A stretch of DNA of 64,000 bases from Epiperipatus broadwayi (lineage: Eukaryota; Onychophora; Udeonychophora; Euonychophora; Peripatidae): NCBI GenBank assembly GCA_028023455.1, contig JAQFVV010012490.1, forward strand, positions 930,001 through 994,000. The letters are read 5' to 3'. The position numbers and the translations under genes were made by a program. The notes under the pieces are model-generated. The model saw only the letters and a program-made list of their open reading frames with translations, did no database searches and was not told the DNA's origin. Below, piece by piece: positions 35,881-48,383 of the stretch (positions are counted from its first letter, which is position 1; each line of letters opens with the position of its first letter).

Positions 35881-36879
35881 CAATTTATTAAATTATGTTA
35901 GTTGTTTTAATAGTAACTTTCAGTTTTTATCCCTATTTACTTTTATAACTTCATGATTTATATTCATTTATTAAAACATTTGCCTTTTTAACAGATCCAG
36001 GGTCATCAAGCTAGTAAGTGATCCTTATTCATATAAGGATTAAACTTTACCTTCTAACTATTAATTTAATGAAACAGGAATCCTTATTTGGGTTAATCTA
36101 AAAATTTCTGTCTCATGGTCATTCTGAATCATTGTCAGCAGAAGTGGATTTTCTGTTTTCTGGCTCTACTTTTTTCTTTTGCTTTCACAGAATTGGTATT
36201 TGGATTTAATATTTTCTCAGACAATCTATGTAGAATAATTAGTTGCTTTAATCCTAGATTGCTTTTATTTTGTTCCATTATTTTTGATCTCTTTGCATTC
36301 ATGGTACTTTTTCTTTTCTAGAACTTGCCAGGCAAAAAGCTACTATATTTACTACTTTTTTCCTGGTTTTCTTCATCAAATTTGAGCAGCACATTTCATA
36401 TACATATATCTTTTTATTTTTGGTCTCATTGCATTGGACTTGTAATTTTTTTTTTGTTATCATATTCTTGTATTAAATTTTAGCTTTTGTTCATTACTTT
36501 TTTCCCCATTCATGTCTTATTCAAATAACCATTCATAATGAAGGTGTTTATATTTTTATTTACTATTCATGGATTCAGTATTTATGCTACATTCATTTAT
36601 AAAGTCAATATTTATATTTATTTTATTGGTTTCTTGTGTATAAATTTGTTCTTATTATCATACTTTATGTTACCATTTTCTTTCATCTCAATGGGCAATG
36701 TTTTATCACTATCTTTAACTAATATAGTCTGACAATGATTTGCAGATCTAGAAGTATTTTATAATTTTATATAAGGTCTTTTAAAATCATTATATATTAT
36801 CTGCAGATAAATTTAAACTCAAGCCAAGAAAAAAAAAAAGAAAAGAAATTAAAAAGTCATTGCAGCACAATAGATCACA
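35881..36879. other. no recognisable feature (intron)
   Basis: T-rich. The frames at 36115-36321 and 36538-36732 look hydrophobic because of composition. Confidence 0.5.
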
Positions 36880-37468
36880 TCTCCAAGCAGGGCCAGTCAG
36901 AGGGGGGACAGGAGGGCAGCTGCTCTGGACCTCACAATATTAGTGGCCTCAACTTGGCAACTCAATATGTTAAACAAAAATGTAGAAGAGGGCAAAGTGA
37001 TGTCATTGTTCATAGAACTGTCTTAATTTTACAGTTAAATTCCCCAAAAAAATATTTGAGAAAAACTTTCCCAAACAGGCATACCATGAGTCAAAAACAT
37101 AAGCCAGTTTAAGGCTGAGGTGCCAATTTGATGTCTCTGTGACAAAAGTGACTGCAGGGCTTGGCAACTGGCAGAACTAGTCTCAGCCCCATGTCAGTCA
37201 GTTCTGTGCTAACAATGCTTTACTATACTAACAGTGCTAGAGTGAATCTATCCTATCCAAGTATTATCTGAATCTGATCTGCTTGCTCGTTTCTGAGGCT
37301 TGTAACTAACTGCTCCTGGAGTCCAGTTTTCAGCCCTGTAAGTAAAAACTCTCATTTCTTCTCTCTCTCTCTCTCTCTCTCTCCCGCATTCTTATTTTAA
37401 ATTTTGAAGGACCTCTAAAATATTAGTTGCCCCAGGCCTCGCATTTTCTCTGAAAGGCTCTCTCCAAA
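36880..37468. mobile_element. non-autonomous hAT-like transposon, family C
   Basis: Ends CAGGGCCAGTCAGAG (36888) and ctctgaaaggctc (to 37460) are inverted repeats with mismatches. Flanks tctccaag (36880-36887) and tctccaaa (37461-37468) form an 8-bp target duplication with one change. The interior has no transposase. A pure CT microsatellite lies inside it. Confidence 0.6.
37361..37383 (+). repeat. CT microsatellite
   Basis: Perfect CT dinucleotide run of 23 bases within the hAT-like element. Confidence 0.95.
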
Positions 37469-37721
37469 TCTTAAGAGAATGAAAAGGCATCATGACACAG
37501 ACACAGAACATTATCAAATTATGAAAAATATTAATCATAATGCAATAGCAGTTGTTAGACTACATAGTGACATTAAGAAGATTAATATTTGTGCATTTAT
37601 TGAAAAGCTATTATGGTTAAAGAATACTTTGCTTAAAATACAGCCCTTGTAATATGAATTTATGCAATGTTAACTTGGATAAGGATATATAACAGAGTAT
37701 TTATGTTTTTCATAATTCTGT

Positions 37722-37835
37722 ATAATCATTTTAAAGTATTTTGCAAATTAAAATAATATAAAAGGGAATAAAAATAAGTTGAAATTATTTAGGTTAATTA
37801 AATTTTATAGATGATGTGGTCTCTTAATTTGAACT
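37722..37835 (+). pseudogene. old RTE LINE relic around the polymerase active site
   Basis: attttgcaaattaaaat, then gaaattatttagg, then ttatagatgatgtggt align in order with RTE copy 1 at 8948-9040, including the codons of the FADD motif. Much more decayed than copies 1-3. Confidence 0.55.
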
Positions 37836-39900
37836 TGTGTGTATATGTTATGAAAAATAGACAAATAAAATTCTGCATTTCTCAAAATATATAAATACAA
37901 AAGTTTTTGTGCATTCTGAATTATGATAAAAAGCCTATATTTTATGGAGGGTGAAATAAAAAAGTTGATTTTTGATAAATGAAGCTATTAGATTAAAAAA
38001 AATTAATTGTAGAAGATGAGAATAAATAAGAAAGATAAATATAATTTTAATGCAGCTTAATTGAGAATCATCATGATTAAAAAAAGTATAAAAAAAAAGA
38101 AAAAACCCAGTCTATTAGATATCAGTTCTAATTTGAATAAAATGGACAGGTCAACTGGTGAGAAATGTAATTGGAGAAAAATTGTGATTGAAATAAGTAT
38201 ACTGGGAAATTTGAACCAATGCTAGGTAACAATTACTTTACCTTCAAAAAATTTTCAAGAATTACCATGTGGTGAGCGAATGCAGCTGAAGAGATTAGAT
38301 TAATAGAAGAATTACCAATACAATATTGATTTTGAAAGTTGGAATGCTAAATATTAGGAATGCATTGGGTAAAAATCATTAGCTAGTATTCAATGGATAG
38401 AAAAGAATCAGATTGTGTGTCTGCATGAAGCATGGTGAAAAGAAAAAAGATAAAGTAAAATAAAGGACATAGATTTCAGAAGTATGTTTTTAATATTGAT
38501 TCTAGTAGGAATGGGTTAATTATAATTTTAATAAAGTATAACATTATGGCGGGTAGCAAATTTTTTTAGATTGTTTAATATTATTGATAATTTATGATAC
38601 TCAAAAATAAAAAAGAACTTATAATTAGAACTTATAATTATCTGTTGATGAAAGAAGAGTTGGAGTGGGGAGAGCTGACTTCTATGGACATATAGGTGGT
38701 GATAATTTGAGAGTAAAAAAAGGATTCTTGGGAAACATGATGCAAAACTATTCTTGTTTCTCAGGCTCATATTATAAAACTAATGAAAAAAGTTTGATTT
38801 TGCAATAGCCTTTAATGTTGCAATAATTAATATCTTTTTAAACTTTAAAGTTATCTTCACAATTAGAGGTAGATCATCACAAATGAATTATTGTCTCTGG
38901 GAAAACAGATTTTAAAAACACTTCATTAATGTAAAATATTTTTCAGAAGAGGCAGAAATGACAGACATTTTATATAAAAAAAATTTAAAAAGCTCTATGG
39001 ATTATGAGAATGATCCTGGTCAATGACAATTATATTTGATAGATAAACTTCATGTGAGAGGAAACTCAGTGTTAGAAAAACTAATAAGGGAAATTAATGT
39101 TGATAAAGTAATAATTCAGAGTCTGTAGAAATAAAAAAGAATTAAAGAGAAGTTGTAATGAAATTAGGGATGATGGTAATAGTTATAAAGTTAAAAAGAG
39201 TAGATTGTTGAGTTAAAATATGAAATATTGATTATATAAGGGATAGTATTGTATTTAGATATCATACAAATGAAGAAAATGTATTAAATAGCTATGATTA
39301 ATTAAGCCAGAAATTGCAAAATTGATGGTGTTGCTATCATGACAGAAAGTAAACTAAGTTTTGAAGAAAATGGTAAGTTTGTTGATCCAAATGATATATT
39401 TATAGAAATATGGAATGATTTGGAAGATGCAGTAATGGATTTTCTTGTTTGGCTGTTCAGACATATTAATTAAGCAGAAAAATAAAATTAATAAATTCTA
39501 TAATGAAATTATAGGAAATAGTAATAGAGAATAGAATTAGAAAATGAGTGGTAAATAATTTGTCATCTTACATGGTTGTAACAGCAGTTGCAATCTATGT
39601 AAGTTTATTGTGAAAAGCAAAAAATATTGGTATTAGGTGTTCATTTATTAGAGAAGAATAAATAAAAAGAGGTTATTTTTTTAAGAGCTTACTAAAGATG
39701 AAGAATTCGATTGACTTATTTTTAGATTTACACGAATTATGAAGGATATATCAAGTTGACTTATTTTTAGATTTACACGAATTATGAAGGATATATCAAG
39801 ATGAAAAAGAAAGAACGTAGGGATAAACTTAGAATTATTTGATTAGAAGATAACAAGGTTTAGAATATTATGTGGGAGCTTCTCTGATTGCAAATGATTT
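37836..39900 (+). other. A-rich decayed sequence, possibly LINE-derived
   Basis: Purine-rich on the plus strand with short coding-like pieces, such as a ~40-codon frame at 39342-39463 (DIFIEIWNDLEDAVMDFLVW). No motif allows a family call. It probably continues the relic at 37722. Confidence 0.3.
39711..39800 (+). repeat. exact 45-bp tandem duplication
   Basis: ttgacttatttttagattta through atatatcaag occurs twice without a mismatch (39711-39755, 39756-39800). It is therefore recent compared with the decayed sequence around it. Confidence 0.95.
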
Positions 39901-41056
39901 TGATAATATATAATATTATATTATATGATAGGAAATTTTATTCTTAATTAGAAGTAGCAATTATCATTATTATGTATATATTTTTTATTGTTGGGTTGGG
40001 GGGGGGGGGGGGCGGGGGATAATAAAGATCACAAACCAACATTATAATAAAATTAGCTCTATGAAATGAATCTACTATTAGGAACTTTCAGGCATTGAAT
40101 GTAACTAGTTGAGCTTTGATTCTGAAACTTACTCTACAGTCTATCATTATACTGCACAAGATAATTCAATAATTTAATTTTCTTTGAAGCCAAAAAAAAA
40201 TTATGACATGATCATGATAAGCCTCCATTTTTTTTCAACTTCTAACCTTATGCCTGTTTTCAGCACAAAATAAAGATAAAATTCACCATGTAAATATGCA
40301 ATGATTTAAAAATATATACAATTAATGTGTACGATTCATTTTTTATTAGTTTAGTAATTAAAATATTAAGTTAATTTTTTTACAGACTAGTCTAGAAATT
40401 AAAATCCATATACTATATTTTTGGTTTTTATCTCTATTTTGATGTATTATGGCTTAAATTTACCAAGGACTTAAGAATCAGCATTGTTCTTATGTATGGA
40501 AAAAATGACGCTTCAAACTGATTAACACCAATTATGACTTCTGATTAATAATAGAAATGTTGATAAATTGCCTTTACTATCTTAAAATAATGGGACTTCA
40601 GGGGGATTAAAGAAGTTCACCGAATAGTGAAACCTCTACACAAGTCTGTACCCATTTAGTAAACAACAAACATAAATCATTGAGAAAGTTGTCATGAAAA
40701 ATAAATGTTTTATTGAATTTCATTTTAATATTTTTATATCACATTATTTTCACTTAAAGAAAGTCTATCTAGTTCAAGAATTACACTTCATGGGTTCTTT
40801 TTTTTATGTAACCATGTCAGTTATCATATGTTAACCAATGATCTAGAATGTCCATTACTTCAAAATTTGAAAATATTAAAGAATGTTACTTTACTTCAGA
40901 AGATCAAACAAATTACCTACGGAATCTGTCTTTTGACATACACTGCATGTTTTTTAGTTGATTGATTGTGTGTGTACATACATGTATAAATGTGAGACAG
41001 TGTATTATTGACTTGATATATATTAATACATAATGTATATATGATTTTTTTTTCAG
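39901..41056. other. no recognisable feature (end of intron)
   Basis: Includes a G-run with one C near 39995-40015. Ends in a T-tract and CAG acceptor at 41054-41056. Confidence 0.6.
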
Positions 41057-41149
41057 GCACTTACTGCAATAGAAGAAGTTGGCAATCTCCTTTTTCTTCA
41101 ATACTCTCAAAAACCAAGACCAAAGAGAAAAGTTGTCTATGGAGAATAA
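41057..41149 (+). CDS. SPTLC2: SPTLC2-like serine palmitoyltransferase subunit 2, last coding exon
   Basis: The exon starts in phase 0 after ttttttttcag. It encodes 30 residues and a TAA stop: ALTAIEEVGNLLFLQYS, then QKPRPKRKVVYGE. The first part matches the conserved end of LCB2 proteins (an Ala-Leu-x-x-Ile-Glu-Glu-Val-Gly helix following the HTKEML-LDK end of the previous exon). The short basic tail is lineage-specific and shorter than the vertebrate C-terminus. Joined to 26166-26295 it reads through without a frame change, which supports the 14.76-kb intron. Confidence 0.92.
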   Translation, partial: ALTAIEEVGNLLFLQYSQKPRPKRKVVYGE

Positions 41150-41640
41150 TTTATTGCTGCATAATTAGTAATATCATTGTGATTAATAATAATCCGGTGA
41201 ATTAAAAGAAGAAAACAGCTTGAATATGAGGAAAGGTTTGAGATCTTGGAGGTTTAAAAAAATTGACATTGTGTGACCAATCATTGAAGTGGACTATTTT
41301 AAATTGATCAATCACCATTCTGAATTAGTTGTTCACTGTATTTTACATTTTGTCTGATAAAGCCTCTGTTTCTTTTTTAATTATTAATTTTGATATACAT
41401 TTATGTCAACTGTTGCAAATGTTTTTTATATGTATTATGTGCTTTTGTCAAATTTATGTATGAAAGGAAAATATTTGCTGATCCAAGTAAAAATGTTATA
41501 CTAAAAATAAAGTCACATTATGCAAGTCATGTGAAATCAGATATATATATAAAATTGAATTTAATGATTCAAGAACTTTTGTTTAGAATACAGACAAATC
41601 AAACAAATTTGTTAAATGAACATTAATAATGTCAATATAA
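41150..41640 (+). other. probable 3' UTR with polyadenylation signal
   Basis: Follows the TAA stop. AATAAA occurs at 41506-41511. The 78-codon frame at 41390-41626 is probably chance within the UTR. Confidence 0.5.
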
Positions 41641-42466
41641 AACTTTTTTGTATATAAAGGTAAATAATCAAAGATTGTTTATGTTCCCAAAAAAAAATTG
41701 TGACTACATGTTTTGAAGTCATCTTTTTATAAATATTTTTTCTCTCAAGTGCCACAGTTTTTTATACAGAGTTAATCGGATGGGGGGGGGGGGTCATTGT
41801 ATCGATTCATCTAAATATTGAAAATATTTTATATACATATTTTCAAATTCTGCCCCCCAACCCACCACTGCAAATTCCAATTTTAATTAAACATTCCATA
41901 TTACTCAGCAGTTAAAGTATCATAGCACTCCTTACCTGATTCTTGCAGCTAGTGATTGATAGAGTTTCTCAACACATGGCAGGTTCAAAAAAAAAAAATC
42001 ACATCTTTTTAATTTTTTTTTTTTTTTTGATATCTTAATCATCTTCAGATTTGTATCAAAGTTAATATATGATGAAAGATTGCCTGCTCAATTATTTAAA
42101 ATAATATATTCATAAATTAAATTATTTTTTCAGAAATGTCACCTTTTTTTTTTTTTTGTATTTATAAATCTACTTATTATATATATATAATTCATATGTA
42201 TGTATGCATATATTATATATTTATATGTATCTGTATTATTATTTTTTTGAGCATATTTTGTTATTCAGTTTCATTTATTTTTAGCAGTCATGAGTATGGT
42301 TTAAGATTTTTTCAATATAGCATACCCAGGGTGTAATGACCAAACAAGATTGTTATGAATATTTTTATAGATAAAAAACGTTTTTTTGAAAACCCCTCCT
42401 TTCAAAAAAACAGACATCTAATATATATATATGAATTATGATTAACACTTTGAATATATATTTATA
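41641..42466. other. no recognisable feature
   Basis: G, A and T homopolymers and TA-rich sequence; no gene. Confidence 0.6.
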
Positions 42467-42790
42467 TATATTGTATTTGCCAAAATCACACTTTTCTTTA
42501 TGTTTACCATAATATCCTGTAAATACAATTTATCCAAACCGCTTCAAACACTTTTTAGCAAAACTCTTTATTTGTCCATACACATAAACCTTACGTTTCG
42601 ACTGACCTGCAGCCTTCTTCAGAGCAAGTTTATTTTGATCTGATTTTTTATTTATTTAGAAGATCAAAATAAACTTGCTCTGAAGAAAACTGCAGGTCAG
42701 TCGAAATGTAAGGTGTATGTGTATGTACAAATAAAGAGTTTTGCTAAAAAATGTTTGAAGCGGTTTGGATAAATTGTATATTGTATTTGC
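42467..42790. mobile_element. small inverted dimer of a Penelope-type 3' end, with one-sided tail and 14-nt TSD
   Basis: tatattgtatttgc occurs at 42467-42480 and 42777-42790. Inside are a 45-bp tail (42481-42525), a left arm (42526-42640), a short AT spacer and an inverted right arm (~42659-42776). The right arm abuts the target duplication directly. Both arms carry the CTGAAGA..GAAA structure typical of Penelope-like terminal sequences, so this looks like a minimal dimer of 3' ends. No coding sequence. Confidence 0.82.
42680..42706 (+). other. hammerhead ribozyme-like core
   Basis: CTGAAGA fits the CUGANGA box and GAAA closes the core after a candidate stem II. The left arm copy (42622-42596, minus strand) is better preserved: GGCTG pairs with CAGTC around loop CAGGT. 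Stem III and a cleavage site in one arm are not obvious, so activity is unproven. Confidence 0.4.
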
Positions 42791-44150
42791 TGAAAAATGT
42801 AATGATTTTTGTAATTATTTATTAATAGTATCATACACAGCTTAAATGAGTATTAAATACAATTATATTTTAAAAACTAATGAATCATAAAAGTAATTAA
42901 TATGACCAACTATAAAGTCCCTACTATATTGATTTCATCATTCTTTGTAAATCTTATTCAGATTAAGAAATTAATTTATAATAATTTACATTGAATACTA
43001 TCCACATAAAGTTAAGTATAATTTATATTTTTATGAAAAAAAAAAAAATGTCATTTAAAAATATTTTAAGAATAAAATTTAAAAAATATATATCCTAATT
43101 ATATGCTAAATAATTCATTTATAAATACATATATCTATCAATGATCATTCTTTTGTTAATCTTAAAAATTATGGCATTTTATAATTTTTTTTAAAAAAAA
43201 CAAAATTGAGTGTATTTTAATTAGTTAATTAAATTTTACTGCATGAAAATGTTTTCAAAATTAAAATCTGAAAATTACTATGGCAAACTTCTGTGCTTTT
43301 TACTTTGCTATTGGTGAAGAGAGAAAAAAAGAACTTTTGTAAAATAACTAATGCCAGTTCAACCATGAAGATTACTACATAACTGTTTTGAACTTGTATG
43401 TTAATTCTCAAAATGAAAAAATTGCTATTAAAAGCTATACCAAAAGAAATTGTGTGTATTTGTAAAATAATGTTAACAGACCCTAATAAATTAAATAAAT
43501 ACACTTTCAATAAAGCTATTATTTAAAAAGTTCTTAAATGCATTATTTAAAAAAGTTTAAAACATAATGATTTAAAAAAAATAATAGTTTTAAAATTAAC
43601 CTTATGATTTTCAGATTATAATTTGAAAGCAATTTGGTATGCATCATATTTGAAATATGTAAAAAAAAATTTTATTATTATTATTAAAAGGGGGGGGAGG
43701 CATGGTATTATTTTTTTGTATTTTAGTTTTATTCAAAAAAAAATCATTTGCTATTTTGTATATATACACACATGAAAGAAATTAAAAGTAAATATTTTTT
43801 AATAAATTGATATTACTTTTTGAAATTTCTTTGTGTGGATATATTTTTTAAATTTATATGCACACAGAAGAACATAAGATTGACATATCCATCTAATATG
43901 GGCATGACCTGGGCTTTATCTTTGTAGATGAAACTTATTCTTTCTTTTTTTTTCAAGTTATAGATGGCTTGGATTTTTTTTTTTATATATATCTAATTCC
44001 CAGCCACAAATTATCTGCTGTAAATGAATATCTAGCTATTCTTTGTTAGAAAATAAAACAAGGAAAGAAATGTTAAGCATTTATCACCAAAATAGAAACA
44101 AAACAAATATGAGTTGTTGTTTTTTTAATTTTTATTTTTCATTAATTTAT
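42791..44150. other. no recognisable feature
   Basis: AT-rich with homopolymer runs; no coding evidence. Confidence 0.6.
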
Positions 44151-44363
44151 TATTTTCTGTAATAATATTTATTTTATAAAGCGCAGACAGTTTGAAATTA
44201 AATTGAAAGGCTGCAAGCCTCTTGTGCTTATTCTTATCTGACAGCCAATCAGATGTTATGATAGCTGTCTGAATAATGATCAAACCATAAACACAAGACA
44301 GAATTTTACAAGACAGAGAATAAGCACGAGAGGCTTACAGTCTTTCAATTTATTTTCTGTAAT
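44151..44363. mobile_element. small palindromic insertion with one-sided tail and 13-nt TSD
   Basis: tattttctgtaat flanks it (44151-44163, 44351-44363). A 37-bp tail containing tttataaagcgcagac (44164-44200) precedes a left arm beginning aattgaaaggctgcaagcc. The right arm (ggcttacagtctttcaatt) abuts the duplication. Arms match for ~35 bp and enclose a loop with a second small hairpin (gacagc / gctgtc). Confidence 0.8.
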
Positions 44364-46283
44364 GTGAATTCAAATTATACATTATGATACTTCATCATGT
44401 AGAGAGCTCATTAAATTATGATTATGCTCTAAATATAGGAATGCAAGGATAAATTATGTTAAGGGAATGGAGAATATGGCATAGATAGTAAAGTGTTATC
44501 AATGATCATATTGTTCTACTGTCTATTTGCTTCTGGATTCCAGCAGAGAATTTAACAAACATATGATCATAACATGTAATTTATGTAATGCCCTAGCAGT
44601 TGGCTTGGTAATACTATGAAAACAAATTGATGAGCAAGGTTCCTGATTCACTTTCTAAGAAAAATGGTAAAAAAGTAAAAGATTGCCTGATTGTGTGATA
44701 TGGAACTACTTAAGCTCTTCTTTATTATTCCAGTGTCACTTGACACCATTCACATAACTTTAACAACATTCATTATCTGAGATATCTTATTTATAATACA
44801 ATAAGCGAATGTTCAAAAATATATATTTGATTTATTCAGACTATTGACATATTTGCTTTGTGAAGTTTTTTTGTCACATTATATTTTGAAACCCATGGAG
44901 TGTGTATCATTGCAAATGCATCGAAGCACATCAGTATATTAAATATCATTTACTATTTAAAATATTTGCATAAAAGGAAATGTAAATTATTCTTTCTGAA
45001 TTTAAGGATTTTTTTTTTGCCTAAAAAGTTAAATTTTAATAATATTATTTTAAGTTCCTTTGTTTTACTGTGAAATTTTGGCTCTAGAACTGAACAAATT
45101 AATTATTTATTTTCATGCTTTGTTTTATCTAATGTCAATAACAGTGATCATTGAAACAGCTGATGTGTATTCTTCTCGAAAGGACAATATTCCATCTAAA
45201 ATGATGCCAAATGAAACAAAAATAATTTAGTCACTATGGAGGTCATGATTTTTTAGCAATAGAAATGATAGGTTGAACTTTGCTGTAGCAATCTTTGGCT
45301 CTTGAATTTATCACTACCAATGTAGTGTGGGTTACAATGATACTATATTTAATATACTTAAAAGTTCTTTTTGTTGAATGAAGATATGAAATAAATAATA
45401 ATAAAAAATACTTAACTCCTTAATTCACACAACATGATAAAACAAGACCGTTTTCCTTTCCATTTCCATCTACTATAAGCTTTAGTAATCAATAATTATC
45501 AGATACTTTTTAATCCCATCCTCAAATTGATTTCTGTTTTTGATTTTATAAATGAAGCTTGGTATTCAAAGTTGAAAGGAATATGGATAAGTATAGAGTA
45601 ATCACCTTTAATTTAATTTTACCGTCAAGTTAAACACTTGAAATTCAAATGTCTAAAGTTTTGAATCCAAGTCAACCTGCTCGAACAATTATATAGATCC
45701 AAATTCAGTTTACTATATTGCAATATCTTCAGTTCTTCATTAACTGTAGATTCCTATTCCTTTAGTTGGGAATTAAGGATTTAGTTGTTATTATGAACAT
45801 TCCTAGTTAGGGAAATAGCATTGAAGGCATTAAAATATATATTTGAGTTAAAACTTTAGATTGATTTAAATTTTGTGTTTTTAGTTTGACAGATAAAATG
45901 AAATTAAAGGTGGTTCTGGATACATAGCTACTTTTTTTTTGAGTTTGAATCATAAACCCCATTATAAAGATAAAAACCAAAGCAAGACAGGATGGGGGTG
46001 AAATTAAAGAAAATTTTATTCTGATGATTGTTAATTTATTAGTCAGTTCTGTTGCACAATATTATATGTTGCTTTTTTTTGTTTAATCAAATCCAATAAT
46101 CTGAATCAGGGACCAATTATACGATTTTTAGTTTTCATTAATTGTATTAAATTTAGTCTTTAATATATTCATTAATATTATCTAGATTAAATAGTTTAAA
46201 ATTCTGAATCAGCCCATGAATGTAATCAGATGGCATTGCTTAGGTCATTCAGTGAAAGTAATACATTAATTCTCTATGCCATA
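44364..46283. other. no recognisable feature
   Basis: No ORF or shared repeat found. Confidence 0.55.
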
Positions 46284-46763
46284 ATCTGGAGCAGTGGTCT
46301 TCAACCCTTGGCCCGCGGACCGGTGCCGGGCCGCAGAAGTTTTCTGCTGGGTCGTGGTAGACTGGCAGGAAAGTTTGTAATAACAAAATAATGAGTTTAA
46401 TTAAACTTTTGTTTATTTTTTCATCTCATTTTTACCCAATTAAAAAAAAAGAAACAGAACAAAAACAAAATCTAATTACTCATACATAAATTAATTTAGT
46501 TTTTTAGTTATCACAGATGTTTATGGGGGGAGGGGGTAGAATTAAATTTTTGATTACTTTTCTAAAAAAATTCAAATAAAAAGTTTTTTATTATACGAAC
46601 ACCATATATATATATAACTTCATCTTGTATATTTAACATTGTTGTTGTGATCAGTTATAACAATTATGCTCATCTAAGGCTAAGCAGTTTACATCTTTAA
46701 GAAAATTTATCTGTAGACTTCTGCCAGTCCGCAGGTGTGAAAAGGTTGACCACTGATCTAGAG
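46284..46763. mobile_element. non-autonomous hAT transposon, family A (464 bp)
   Basis: Element 46292-46755 with ends cagtggtcttcaac and gttgaccactg; 8-bp duplication atctggag/atctagag. Both ends match the 1.6-kb element at 27584, but the tripled internal repeat is missing, so it is an internal deletion form or an ancestral short form. Confidence 0.88.
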
Positions 46764-47827
46764 GTTATATGATGAACAATTAATAATAAGCATTGGTGAA
46801 AATTATTGGCATTATAATTTTGTTTTCAAAATCTATTGCCATCAGCTGCCACCAATTCTGCAAAAAGGAATTCTGTTAATTATACATGTAACTATTGTAT
46901 CTATGCATAATGATATAATATTAGTGATTTTTTTTAGTCCTATTCTCTTTTTTTTTATTATTTAAATAAAATAAAATTTATTTAAAATTATTTCAATATC
47001 TTTAATTTTCTTCGAGTAAATCTGATGTGTAAAATTTTTTAAATAATTTTATGTATATACACACAATATAAAGTGCAGAAATCAACTGTGACAATAACAG
47101 CATAATAAGAGGTAGTAGTGGTAAGTATTCTTTTTTTCTAAATGTAGATAATGGATATTTAAGATTAATGAAACTGTTTTTTATAAAAATCATCTTGTAG
47201 TGAGAAGAAAATTTAAATAAATAGTTAGGTGGCTATAATTTTTTTTTTTTTTTTTAGAGTTCATCAAATGATAAAAGGTTGTAAGATGTCAGATTCATTG
47301 TGGGGGAGTACTTTGGTATCTTCTATTGTTTGAATTTATAAAAAGTGATATTGAAAAATTGATTTGCACAAGCACATAATACCTGTGCCAATTTTATCAA
47401 TGCTTGTGTTCTAATATAAAGCTTTTATTTCTTAAAGAATAGTGTTATTACATCAAAAAATTTTCTTTTTTTCTGGAGACTAATACATGATTTGATAGTG
47501 CTAAATACACGTATATTAGAAAAATCTGCTCAAACCCATATTTTTATCGAAACCAGAAAAGATGTGAAAATGTTGAAGTTTAAACTAAGTATGTTGCATG
47601 TATAAATGCAATGGACATCATAAAAATGCTATGAGCTAATTAGGTGAAATTAATTTAAAGATCAGCAATTCTGATTAAATATCAAATAGCCCTATAGCAA
47701 ATTTAATTAAATGCCATTGTAAAATACGGATTGGATTCCTGATAAGAACTATCAGAAAAAAGAAAACTAATTAATTAAGAATAAGAACTTGGATTATATA
47801 TTTATTAAACAAAAATGTAAGTTGGAA
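46764..47827. other. no recognisable feature
   Basis: AT-rich; no gene or repeat recognised. Confidence 0.55.
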
Positions 47828-48266
47828 TGTAATAACATTGGTACTACCACATGGTACCATTGGACTCCAGCCAATTAGATTATCATAATGAAAACAGAGA
47901 GCCGTGATCTTCACCAGAAAGGGAAGAGAAAATTATTAGCTAGTTGAAGCCCTTGAAGAACAGTCATGTTTTGTCTTCTGGCAATTACTGTCAGCCTTGC
48001 CAATCCAGCCTCTCCGAGAACTATTCTCCAGACTTTAATTAATACTCCGGGACTGCAGGACCCTTATAAGTCAACTGCCCTCAAACCCATTGTAAATATA
48101 TATGTTATAACTTCGTATGTTGAAGAGAGAAGAAAATTTTTAATAACTATTTAAATATTATGGAGTATCTAATTTAAATTGTCATGTCACCTGTGATTAT
48201 ATTAATTTCATTTTTTTAAAACTGCAATTCAGCTGTGCTGTAACTTGATCACTGCTGGACATAGCA
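47828..48266 (+). repeat. putative LTR of a gypsy-type element
   Basis: The right border is supported: ctggacatagca is followed after 2 bp by a tRNA-type primer-binding site, as in the LTR ending at 50094 (ggcagacataaca). The left border (tgtaataac) is a guess. No partner LTR found. Confidence 0.4.
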
Positions 48267-48268
48267 AC

Positions 48269-48287
48269 TGGTGCAGTCATTGTGAAC
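48269..48287 (+). promoter_or_regulatory. primer-binding site, tRNA-Ser-like
   Basis: TGGTGCAGTCATTGTGAAC resembles the TGGCGCAGTC primer site of gypsy-group elements that use tRNA-Ser. It lies 2 bp after the LTR end and 97 bp before the gag ATG. Confidence 0.5.
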
Positions 48288-48383
48288 GAACCCCGATGGT
48301 CAAAATTCCATGAGATTATGTAACAGGCAGAAGAAAAATTACTAGTTAATTAACTCGTGTAAGCGAACTATTCGTTTCTTGTA

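Noticed and set aside
36115-36732. Two hydrophobic ORFs in the intron
   Set aside because: Phe/Leu/Ile-rich translations of T-rich sequence without other support.
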